A stretch of DNA of 64,000 bases. It comes from Dromaius novaehollandiae. Lineage: Eukaryota; Chordata; Aves; Casuariiformes; Dromaiidae. Shown in pieces: positions 1-24,930 of the stretch. The notes under the pieces are model-generated. The model did not search any database. It was not told the origin of the DNA and saw nothing but the letters and a program-made list of their open reading frames with translations. Position numbers and translations under genes: made by a program. Numbering within the stretch: position 1 is the stretch's first letter; each line of letters begins with the position of its first letter. Location: NCBI RefSeq assembly GCF_036370855.1, contig NC_088103.1, positions 33,645,904-33,709,903 on the forward strand. Reading direction: 5' to 3'.

Positions 1-2287
1 GCTGTCATGGTTCCTGCTGCAAGGCTTCTGTAGCTTGTTATGGTTCAGTCATAAGTTATTTGTGTGACTTTTAACAACAAGGTTTGAGACCGATTCTTCA
101 TTTCATAAATTAAAGATGATCTTTTCTGTATTGCTGTGGTCCCATTTGAATTCACAGCCCCCCCCCATTTGGCCCTGCTTGGGCTCACCTAGTTCTAGGG
201 CAGCTGCTTTTCCACTGGCCATTTAGGGCAGAAAGTTGTCTCCATTGAGTGACCTGATCTGGGTCTGTCTTGAAGCTCTCCTGAGCCCAGCAGGATCCTA
301 CAGCTCTCTCCAGGCAAGTACTAGGGTGCATCTCCTCAACAGCAGGGGAGCAGGAGCTTGGGCTTGACCTCTGGCATCCCAGCAGAGCTGCCTCAGACCT
401 GGTTGTGTCCCTGATGCAGGCTGCTGGCAGGCACAAAAAGGATGCCTCTTCTGTAACCCTGGGCCGTGTTCGTCTTGGATGTGCTTCTCATCCCTGCTTC
501 TGGTGCACCTTCATGCAGCCCTACCAAGACTGATTGCTGGTGATTCCTGGGGAAGCTCAGTTCTCACACCCTCTCCACCCCTTGCATTCTGCCTCCAATG
601 CTCCTGCTTACACCTTACCTTAGTGAGGGGAAGGGAGATGGGGCTGGGATCAGGCAAAGCTGTGACAGTTATTTTGGGTTGTTGTTTGACCCACTTGCCC
701 AGTGGTAAGAGTCCCAGAAATGTGCTGTCCATTAGTGAAGACTTGTAAAAAGTCTCATGGTAGCATTGGGTGGCCACAGATGCAACAGTCTTACTATAAC
801 TTTTCCACTAGATAAGGGTTTGAGACAAACTGGAGCAACTGCAAGGTAAGTGAACCTGGGCTGGGTCCTACATGTGCCTGCTCAGTGACTTTCTAGCAGA
901 ACAGGTGGCTCTAACCTGGCTGGGTTTGTGGTGTGCAGCAGGCACATGACCAAGGTTGTACTGGAGAAAATTGGACTGCTCCAAGGATGATGGATAGGAC
1001 CTTCCCTTTCCAGCAAAACTGTGGGCTGGGGTTTGGGCCAGTTTCTGCAAGGGACAGAGAGCAACAGCAGGATGGCAGGTCACCTCCCTTCCGGATGGAA
1101 GTAAATCACTTTGCAAGGCCCCAGGCACTAGGCTGTCCCCTCCCTTCACCAACTTGTGCAGGAGGTGGCATGAAGGCTGGGGGCAGTTGCAGGCTGTGTT
1201 GGCCACGGTGCTCTTTGGTCTCATCCTGCTGAATGGGCTGCAGCTAAGGTGGTCAGAGGCCTGAATGTGCCTGGGAGGACCCTGCTTAAGGAGTCAGAAT
1301 CGGTTGGGGGGGATTGGGGGGGGGGGGGGGAGGAATACCTTCATCCTGTTTCGTTGAAGCTGTGTTCTTGGCCCCTGGGGGTTGGGCCCCGCTGCTGCAG
1401 CATTGCTGCCCTGCTCATCTCCCAACCCTTGTCAGGCCCCGGCTGCAGTGCTCTGCCCCACAGAGCTGCAGTTGCATCCAGCCTGGCTGCTGCTCACACC
1501 AGCTTTGGCTGGTGGTGGTCAGGGGCAGCTGAGGTACCCAGCACAGAAAGACTGGCTGACTTGCTCACATACACACTCAGCTCTCTCCTGGACTGCACCT
1601 GAACAGGCCTGCCTCACACTGAACCACCTTCCTCTTCCCCTCCTGCTCCTGGGAGCCAAGCTCACCACCAACTCTTCCCCCAACAGTGGCTGCAGGGCTG
1701 CCCTCACTGCCTGTACCAACCATGCTCACTCGCCCTTACAGCTTCTCCATCCCTTGACTGCCCTCAACCTGTGCACAGCAAGAAATAGAGGCCTTGGGGT
1801 AACATAACACTCCACATTTTGTAGGACCAGGCAGCCCAACACAATGGAGCCCCTCAGAGACTGCAGGGAAATGTAGAGATCCCAGAGGAGCCAGGGGGAG
1901 GAGAGCTCTTGCACCCCAGCCCCATCACATCTGGCTGCACTGCCTCCCCACCTCTCCACAAAAGCAGGGAGGAGACCCACTCAACCAGGCCCAGCAGCAC
2001 ACACCCACCTCTGCTGGGGGGTCTGAATATGTTGGCACCTTCAGAGCATTGCTAAAGAGGAGAGCAGCTTTAGGCACCAGCAGCAGAGACCACAGCTACA
2101 TCCCAGGAACTTCCTACCCCCACTCAACAGCCAGACCAGGAGAGCAATCTCAGGCCAAAGATGCTCCATCTCCCAGCACAGACCAGCCAGCAACAATCCT
2201 GCATAGGCAAGACAAGAACACACCCTCTCCTTCACAGTGCAAAGGCAGGAGGCGATCAGGCCAGGACACTTAAGTTTGTATATGAAC
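1..2287. other. Non-coding flank left of ACTR1A
   Basis: No reading frame here resembles a known protein. The stretch is of mixed composition with a long G run near 1305-1331. In human the gene next to ACTR1A on this side is MFSD13A (TMEM180), transcribed toward it, so this stretch could be the 3' end or flank of that gene. That is inference from synteny; no MFSD13A coding sequence was recognised. Confidence 0.4.
109..114 (+). terminator. Possible plus-strand poly(A) signal (ATTAAA)
   Basis: ATTAAA is followed within 30 bases by a T- and GT-rich stretch (CTTTTCTGTATTGCTGTGG), the usual layout of a cleavage site with its downstream element. It would fit the end of a gene converging on ACTR1A, such as MFSD13A. 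A lone hexamer is weak evidence, so confidence is low. Confidence 0.25.
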
Positions 2288-2293
2288 TTTATT
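2288..2293 (-). terminator. Possible distal ACTR1A poly(A) signal (AATAAA)
   Basis: TTTATT on the plus strand reads AATAAA on the minus strand. Used by ACTR1A, it would give a 3' UTR of about 4.7 kb. The sequence after it is only weakly GT-rich. It may instead end an unannotated minus-strand transcript or be chance. Confidence 0.25.
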
Positions 2294-5200
2294 TAAGTAT
2301 GCTGGGCACCACCAGGCAACATGGTTTGGACAGCGCGCGAGGGTACAGTCAGGCAGATCAAACGAATGCAAGATTGGAGACAGCACCTTTCTGTCCTGTC
2401 GCAGTAGTTTACAAAATGGAGCACTGCTGCTTCTGCAAGGACAATGGAGGGGCTGGGGAAAGGGACAAAGATCACTGGCACTGCCTGTGCTGCCTGGGGC
2501 ATGCGGTAAGTGAACAGAGGCGGGTTTGCTTCCTCCCCTTTGCATGTTGCAACGAACCAGCAAGAACGCAACTTAATTTTTTCCAACAGAACAAGGCTGA
2601 GCATTGACAGCTCTTCTTTACGTGATGGGTTCTTGCTTAAAAACACAATCTGACCTGATGGGAGTAGGTGAACAAGCAACCTAGCCTCATCTGGGAGCAA
2701 ACCACCAAACCTGCCTACCTGGAGCCTCTCCAAGGCCAGCAGCGAGCCCTGAGAGCACGTTTCCCACACAGCACACTGCTTACCTACATTCACGCCAACT
2801 GACGCAGCGCACTAACGGTATCAGGTAAAGCTTCCCATCGCTGCATCTGTCAGCCCAAGCGAGCACACACCACCAATATGGCACTAAAGGGGTGATCCCA
2901 GGCTGCTCTGCCACAAGCGCATCTGCAATGCTCCCTGCAAGCCAGAGGAGAAGCCCATTTGCCAAAGCTGCTGCAGCCCTGCAGCTCTTACCCCATCTCG
3001 GCTCTTGAGAGCAACCCCAATGTGACATGGAAATGAACAGAAAAGAGGGGAACAAGGAAGAACTTCCACCAAGCAACTCTAGTCCACTGCTGACACCAGG
3101 TACTGCAGCCTAGAACTACACCCAGAACCACTACACTAGACCAAAGACTGGTAGCTAGAGCTTTCTGCTGGGTTGGGGGTTTCTGCCCCCCACCCTCTCC
3201 TTGGGACTCTGGAAGACAGCAGAGTCATTTAGAGAATCATGGTGGCTTACAAAGCAGATCGGAAACAAAGTGTACAATCAGATAGGGCTGGTTTCCAATG
3301 CTCTGCCTTGCTGGGATGGCAAGACCAACTTAGGCAGATGCTGCATGAACAGCTGCATCAGCTAACCACACTCACAAGGGAGATTGACTATTAACATTCA
3401 TGGTCAAATAGAGGAAGAATTCATTTATGTATGTTCTGCCTCAGAAGAATATCTGGGCTACAGCTAGAGAATGCTTAACAGGCAATGGATTTACGAAGCT
3501 GTGAATCCAGGCAGATAATATGAAATCTCCATGTTTACCTTTAAGTCAGTTTATGCTCTGCACAGGGAGACAGACAACCATCACAACCAATGCAGGTGTC
3601 CTGCCTTTTTAGTGCACTCTTCCTGTTCTGCCAGCTAGGAGCTACCTGGCCTCTCTGTCTAGCAGAAACACAGCTCTACAGCTGGCAAGGACACTTGATA
3701 CACGACCCCACCACCTTCCCCTTGCTTCAGCAGATACTGCCTGCCTGTGAAGCAAGACATGGCCAGAGAACTCCCTTAGGAAGCACAAACAGCAGTCTTT
3801 GGAGTTGGACAAGTTCATGTGTGGCTCCAAGGGGAAGCATCTCCTGTCCCCCAGCAAGACATCCCAGCATGACTGTGGAGCTGCCCCACTGAGGAAGACT
3901 GGCTGCACCAGTGGCCTGAGCAGCTCTCCGCAGCTCTCAGCCTCCTCCTTTTTCAACATGTAGGATTAACTTTGGAAGAGAAGCCACTGCGTCTGTGTGG
4001 GCTTTGAACAGCTGAGGCCTGTCTGAGCTAGGAAAAAAGAGACTCTGCAAGCTCATGTGCTGGTAACCATCAGCAGCACTAACTTCTCCATGGCAACACG
4101 ACTGTTCTTCTGTTGGAGATGAAAGCTAAAAGCTGGTCTACAGCGGCATGCAAAGGTTAGCGGGATGAAAAACAGCATGCATTTAAAACAACTACTCTGA
4201 AGTAAGTCACCTTTCAGCACTGACCGGGGGTTGACTCATTGCCTCTCTTTTCTACCTCCAAGATGCACTCATTTGTTCACTTCCACTGTATAGTGAGCAC
4301 CTCCACACAGGGCCATCACTGAACAACTCTACATGCAGGTGAGCCCTCTGAACAGACAGCTACGTCTCCTGTGCAGGACTGCTTCATAGACACTAGATCT
4401 GCACTCACAGACACTAGATCTGCACTCTCCTGAGCCACTGTCACAGTTGTGTGCCAGCTGCACGGACTGGCACACAACACTCCTGCTGCAGCTGCCTTCA
4501 GATGTGCCCAAGTCTCGCAATCAGACAGGGGGAATACTGATGAGGAACAGCCGCCCTGAAATCTGGCTGAACAGCCTAAGCGCCCCTGGAAATACCCTGC
4601 TGCGAGGGCAGGCTAGGGAGGGCTTGGGCGAGCTGAGGGCAGCTCCTTCCTGCAACCTGCTCCTGCAGAAACACTTCCCCAGTGGGGAGGTGCTAGTACA
4701 AATCTCCCCCTTGCACTTCTAGTGCAGCTGCAGTGATCAGACACACTCCACACCGGTTGCGGGCCTGGGGCAGCCCCCACTCAGCATCAACACACCCCAG
4801 AGCCTTTCAGGACATCTTGCAGCTTTTTCCAGGTGCAGGCATGACACCACCCAGATGTTAACAGGGACACACTAATACAGGCAGTAAGTGTTGCAACAGC
4901 ATACTAGTGAAGTACAGAGGTTTACAAACCCTCCTAAACATACTGATTGGGGCTATACCATAGGCATGTCACATGTGTAAGATCACTGCATACTTCATTT
5001 TACTGTCAGGCTCTGTTTTCCACAAGTGCAGACTTTAATATTCTCTCCCTCCTCCCACACCCACTTTTTAATAATAAACGCAAGGTCTGCATTCGTGTCT
5101 TTGATGGAGGCAGATGGCTTTTATATTGAAGACTGAAAACCACTAACATATTCTAACTCTGGAGGGGGAGTCTCAGAACATCCATGAAGGATTTAAACTA

Positions 5201-5734
5201 AAAGCAGGTGGGTGGAAAAAAAAAAACCCCAAAAACCAAAACAAAACCTTAAACAGCTCCAAATCACAAACACACCTGTGCCCCTCTGGTTACAATGTTC
5301 ACAAGAGTGGAATATGCTCTGTGTCCCCCTCTCCTGCTTAAATAACTCTCCTCAGTTGGAGTTCCTGTTACACCAATTTGGCTGTACATAGGTATAAAAC
5401 TTACTAGACTGACCCCATGTGCTGCTGCCTCGATGTCTAATAGCCAAGGGGCTAAAAGGTAGGATACTTGGTTTTCAGCAGCAGTCATAAAAAAAAATGC
5501 TGAAAAAAAAAGAGCACCAAGTAATGCAAAAAAATAAGAAAAACAGAACGAAAACAGTGACACACTCCAACACAAGCACGTCTGTAGGCCTTACAATCTC
5601 TGTAGCAGCAGTAGAAGAGAAGCAGCTAACAGGTGAGTGGAAAGGCATGAGCAGCACAACAGTACAGCAGAATACAGCCACCACAACTGCTTGCTGCTCA
5701 CAAAGCTGCTGGTAACACCAACGTACTAATACAA
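2294..5734. other. Non-coding stretch downstream of the proximal ACTR1A poly(A) signal
   Basis: No convincing coding region is visible. It holds a short direct duplication of about 20 bases around 4387-4427, an A-rich tract at 5215-5248, and otherwise plain unique sequence. It may be 3' flank, or the long form of the ACTR1A 3' UTR if the distal signal is used. Confidence 0.5.
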
Positions 5735-5740
5735 TTTATT
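5735..5740 (-). terminator. ACTR1A: Probable main ACTR1A poly(A) signal (AATAAA)
   Basis: Minus-strand AATAAA, preceded by ATTAAA at 5750-5755 and followed 13-23 bases downstream by a GT-rich element (GTTGGTGTT). It lies about 1.26 kb after the ACTR1A stop codon, a plausible 3' UTR length for this gene. This is the best-formed signal on this strand downstream of the stop. Confidence 0.6.
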
Positions 5741-6890
5741 GTCCTCTCATTTAATGCATTCATAGAGAACAGCGAGACTCCCTAAAGAACAGTTACCAAG
5801 AAGTGTTGCAGGGCTGACTGGTTATTATGCTAAGCATGTGTGCTATAAATATTAGTGTTAGCATCAAACAATGGACAGCTTGGTAGCAGGTGTGCAGAGA
5901 AGACCCAAAGCATGGTTCCCAGGTGCTCTGGTCAGTATTTTGATATATCCCCAGACATTTAAATAAATAAAACAACTCTAACATTACAATGCACCTTTCC
6001 AATTATTATTTCACCCCAGAATGGATAAAATACAAGAGTCATGCCTAGCTGAAAACAGATGGTCCTTTTGCCCTGACATGGCAGGAAGGAGGGAAACACA
6101 GCCTCAGCTCTGACAGAGAAAGAACATTAGAACTCAGTGCTGTAAACCTTGGCAGATTGAGGGGAAGCACACAAGTGCCTTTGTCCCCACTCTGGGGCAC
6201 TTGCTTCCAGAAGAGAAAAGTTATTTAAAACAAGGTACAAGAAAATAACCGTCTAGTACAATGACAGCTGATGAGAGATTGCTTTGTTCTACTCCATGCA
6301 ATACAAACTAACTCCTATCACCAACTTCTCCAGCCGTGGTCCAGACCCACACATCAGGCTAAGAAGTTACGCACACACGTGCACACACTCATACTTACAC
6401 ACCAAAAACAGTGGGCGAAGGGGCTTAACTGCTCAGAATGTGCTTTCTCTTAATAAAAAAATATATTAAAAACAACTTAAAAAAATCCAATGATGGTGAA
6501 GACACTGATGAAGAAGTAAGTAGCTACAGGGCCTCAGCAACATATTTCCAGACAATGTACCCACTGGATTCAGGCAACTAAAGCCTATGTGAGCAGTTTG
6601 CAGTGGTTGGCTCCCTTCTTGCTTGCTAGGCAGTTTCTAAGGTGTTCCCTTTTGTTGGTTTTTTCTTCCTTTTTTTTTTTTTTTTTTTTAAACAGTGACA
6701 AATACGATCATAACACAGAAATTCAGGGAGTGAAATGAAAAAGGAATGGGCCATTCTTAGAGAAATTCAGACTGGTATTTTCTCCTTTCCATTAAAAAAA
6801 CAACAAAAATAAAATAAAAAAAAGTTAGTAGTACTAATATAACCCTCCTGCTGCTTGTTGTCTTTGCTCAGTGACATTGGGGCATGCTGG

Positions 6891-6912
6891 CGCGCGCGCA
6901 CACACACACACA
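6891..6912. repeat. (CG)n(CA)n alternating dinucleotide tract
   Basis: A 22-base perfectly alternating pyrimidine-purine run, CG repeats changing into CA repeats. In the ACTR1A mRNA it reads as TG repeats then CG, about 85 bases after the stop codon. Such tracts favour left-handed Z-DNA. Confidence 0.9.
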
Positions 6913-6996
6913 GGCAGCTCTCAGACACTCGGACTCAGAAAAGCGAGTTTAGAACTGAAGTGAGTCTCCGGAGGAGACTGAGGACGGGTCCCAGGG

Positions 6997-21949
<14,953 letters not shown>

Positions 21950-22002
21950 GGCGAGGACGCGCCGCAGCCACCAGCCAGCGAGCAACAGCCCGGGCTGCGG
22001 CG

Positions 22003-22013
22003 GCGCATGCGCA
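22003..22013. promoter_or_regulatory. ACTR1A: NRF1 site
   Basis: GCGCATGCGCA is a full match to the palindromic NRF1 consensus, 54 bases upstream of the ACTR1A start codon. It also contains a minus-strand ATG that would open a short upstream frame if transcription starts above it. Confidence 0.8.
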
Positions 22014-22033
22014 GAAGGGCGGCGCGCAGCCGC

Positions 22034-22152
22034 CTGGGAGATGTATTCCTGAATGAGCGGTACGTGCTGGGAGCTGTAGTCTCCGTGCTGCGCGGAGCCC
22101 CGAAGGCTCACGGGAAGTCCCGTCAGGAGAGAGGGCTGCTGGGAGATGCAGT
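22034..22152 (+). promoter_or_regulatory. ACTR1A: Three ZNF143-like (SBS) sites
   Basis: CTGGGAGATGTATT at 22034-22047, CTGGGAGCTGTAGT at 22067-22080 and CTGGGAGATGCAGT at 22139-22152. The second is an exact match to the core TGGGANNTGTAGT bound by ZNF143. The other two each differ from that core at the end. All read on the plus strand, opposite to ACTR1A. Confidence 0.65.
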
Positions 22153-22190
22153 ACGGCGCAGGCCACGCCCGCGGGCGCCCCTGCGCATTC

Positions 22191-24159
22191 ATTTGCTTTG
22201 AAGATGACAAACCCGCCCAACAGGAGGACAAAAAAAAAGTAAAAAAGAACCATCCAAACCCTTGAAGCTTCCTTTTGACACAACTGAAACGGAAGACGAA
22301 AAGCCCGTGGTTTTATTTTGTTCCTTCTTTGAGCATCTTTACAAGAAAAACGCAGCTGCGCCAAAGGCACACGGTGCCTGTTGCTCTGCCTCTGGGATCA
22401 GACGCTCCAGAGGAAAGGAAAATATGCCACTGCGAAATTCCCTACCCACTGCCAGGTGTATTCCTAAGCCCATCAGTAATAAATTTGTTTTCAAGCATAA
22501 GTAATAGCTGAAGTCAATTAAAAAGCAGATTTTCCTCTCTAATATTATCCATACCATTTTGCAACGGTTTCTGCAGTTTTTTGGTACTCTCTACTTACTG
22601 ACATCTTTGGCTGTGCATTCTAGGGGTTAACTACATTCTTCTCTGAAAAAAAATTATCAAATTTTAATTAACCGCTTTTCAGTTGAATAGATTTTTTTCC
22701 CTTTCTGTACTAGAAGAAAAACAAACAAAAGATGACCCTCTATATAAAGAATATCGCTATAATAAAAGCTTTTTGTCATTTCATGGGACCATTTCAACAA
22801 ACTGCATCAGTTCTCTCTGAACATTAACTAGTTTCTCTGTACTTTTGAGATGCAGCAAGCAGAAGAGGAGTGTTGGTACCAAGAATAAAAATAATAGGCA
22901 TTCCAATATTAAATAATATGCTCACTATTGTTTTCCATTCATTTTTCACATGTTCTAAAAGCATTTTGAATAAGTGGATAATTGATGACTGATCATGACG
23001 CTAAAATGACACATTTACAATGTTTACATTGGACTCTGAGCAAAAACAGTGGGTCTTGAAGTTAGTTAAAATGCACTTCAAAGCCAGTAAATGTATATAA
23101 AGGCTAATTCAGAACTAGACCATCTTGCCCCATATTTCTCATGGAGACACTAAGCCTTTTCTTCTGTGATTTTTGCGTTAAACCCAAGCAGATACTCTCA
23201 TCTGAGATATCTATTTTGTTTCAGTGATGTTCATCCTTCATCTAGTGCAAAAGAGCTTTATTTGGTATGACAGGATGGAGGGTTTTAAATTATTTCAAGG
23301 ACAGTATTATATCACCTCAGTAAATGCCAGGAGAGGCTAATTACATATATTTAGCCTACGAAGTATTTCATACATGATTCTGTTTGTCATATTTATCTTC
23401 TCAGTTGACTATAACTGACTTTTCAGATGGATGTCACAAAAAGCGGTATCACTATAACAGGACAAGTGAAATACTGTTTATTGCAGGAAGCAATGATTCA
23501 TGAAAATACCAACTGCTCATCCCTTCCCTGGTATAATCATCTGTTTGTCTCTTCGCCAGCTTCTTGACTACACGTGATCTCCTAAAAGGTATGTTGAGAA
23601 TACTGATTTTAGAGTAAAGTCTCTTCAATTAATTAAACGAGAAACACAACAAGCAGGAGCGCTCATTCAAACCTCTCAGTGCTCTATAGCTCATTTTTCC
23701 CTATATTGATTAAAAAGCAGTGCACTGCTCTAGCAAAGACATATAGGGTTATTGAACATATGCAGGCTCATGTATACATACAAAGAAGGCTCTGGACCAC
23801 AGATGCAAGCCAGGAAGGGAGCCAGACCTCAGTGCGCTTAGCACGTGCGGTGAAACCCTCCATGAGACATCCCTCATGCTCACACTGCTTAATAATAGCC
23901 TCTGAGGTACCTACAAATAAAAGTGGGGGGAGGTGAAGGAGCTGCAAAGAACTGGTGAAAGTAGAGGCCTGGCCCCCCACCCCTCACTGCTATGGGGCGC
24001 CCGCACAGGGCCCCCTTCCCTCAGGCCCACCCAGGAGCTCGCAGCCTCTGCTCCTCGGCCCTGCACAGCGCCACTGCCCTGCCTCACCCTGACCAACAGC
24101 TCCCCACGGCTTCCTCCACAGCTCTACAGCTCCCACAGGGCCCCAGGACTCCCCACGGG
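22191..24159. other. Spacer between the ACTR1A and SUFU promoters
   Basis: AT-rich, mostly unique sequence with no coding region recognised. GC content rises after about 23930 toward the SUFU island. The two start codons are 2.76 kb apart. Confidence 0.6.
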
Positions 24160-24390
24160 GCCCCACAGCTTCCCACATGGCAGCTTTCTACCTCATCCCC
24201 TCCCCATAGGGCCCCATAGCTCCCCGCACAGCAGCTTTTCACCACACCTGCCCTCTCCCCAAACCCTATAGCGCCCCATAGCTCCCCACACGGCAGCTCT
24301 TCACCTCACCTGCCCCCTCCCCAAACCCTATAGCGCCCCATAGCTCCCCACAGCTCCCCACACGGCAGCTCTTTACCTCACCCCCCCTCC
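24160..24390. repeat. 62-bp minisatellite, about 3.5 copies
   Basis: Units beginning GCCCCATAGCTCCCC start at 24211, 24273 and 24335, exactly 62 bases apart. A shorter related copy starts at 24160. Each unit carries CAGCTCTTCACCTCACC-like and CCAAACCCTATAGC-like parts. The array ends at the edge of the SUFU CpG island. Confidence 0.85.
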
Positions 24391-24394
24391 CCAC

Positions 24395-24930
24395 CCCACA
24401 GCGGCCGCCGCCGCCGCTAGAGGGCGCGCGCGCGTCTCCCCTCCGCCGCGGCGCGGCGGGGCGGGGCGCGGCGGGGGAAGAGGCGGGGCCGCCCCGCCCC
24501 GCGACGCGTCGCCATTGGCGGAGCCGCCTGCCACTCGGGGTCTCCGTGGCAACGGGGCCCGCCCCACCCCTCCTCCCGCAGCGCAGCGCCGCGCCGCGCC
24601 GCGCCGCGCAGCGCTGCTTGGGCTGGACCGGGCCGGGCCGGGCGCGTATCGGGGCCGGGAGCGGGCGAGGGCTGCGCCGGGAGCAGTCGCCTCCGCCGCG
24701 CCGTCCCTCATGGAGGGCGTGCGGCCTGGCGGGGCGCCCTCCGCTGCCGCCGCCGGCGGGCCGGGCTCGGGGCTGGGCTCGGGCTCGGGCTCCGGTTCCT
24801 TCCCGTCGCTCTTCCCGCCGGGGCTGCACGGCATCTACGGCGAGTGCCGCCGCCTCTACCCCGACCAGCCCAACCCGCTCCAGGTCACCGCCATCCTCAA
24901 GTACTGGTGAGGCCGGCGGGGCTGGGGGCC
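24395..24930. promoter_or_regulatory. SUFU: CpG-island promoter of SUFU
   Basis: Extremely CpG-rich sequence covering the 5' UTR and coding exon 1. It contains GC boxes (CGGGGCGGGGCG at 24457-24468; GGGGCCGCCCCGCCCC near 24485-24500), an ACGCGT at 24504-24509, and a reversed CCAAT box (ATTGG at 24514-24518). A GCGCC repeat lies at 24586-24607. The start site is probably between about 24520 and 24650; no TATA box is seen. Confidence 0.75.
24710..24906 (+). CDS. SUFU: SUFU coding exon 1 (residues 1-66)
   Basis: 197 bases. Starts MEGVRPGGAPS and ends VTAILKYW, with Trp66 split; donor GTGAGG. The frame is open upstream of the ATG but has no earlier ATG. Kozak context is moderate (G at +4, C at -3). 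Confidence 0.95.

Larger units (their letters stand above)
5720..6996 (-). other. ACTR1A: ACTR1A 3' UTR (proximal form)
   Basis: This is the stretch between the TAG stop and the proximal poly(A) signal. It contains an alternating CG/CA tract at 6891-6912, a 20-base A-tract in the mRNA sense (T run at 6670-6690 on the plus strand) and A/T-rich simple sequence at 6794-6824. No coding potential was recognised. Confidence 0.5.

Noticed and set aside
545-566. Minus-strand TGAGAACTGAGC resembling the start of miR-146
   Set aside because: Only the first ten bases agree with miR-146, the rest of the mature sequence differs, and no hairpin was seen. miR-146b lies on the far side of MFSD13A in human.
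2161-2793. Overlapping 148- and 166-codon frames on opposite strands
   Set aside because: Neither resembles a known protein, they shadow each other, and they lie in ACTR1A 3' flank.
24515-24709. In-frame extension upstream of the SUFU ATG
   Set aside because: The frame is open but has no ATG before 24710, and the ATG at 24710 gives a protein that fits SUFU length. Non-AUG initiation is possible but unsupported.
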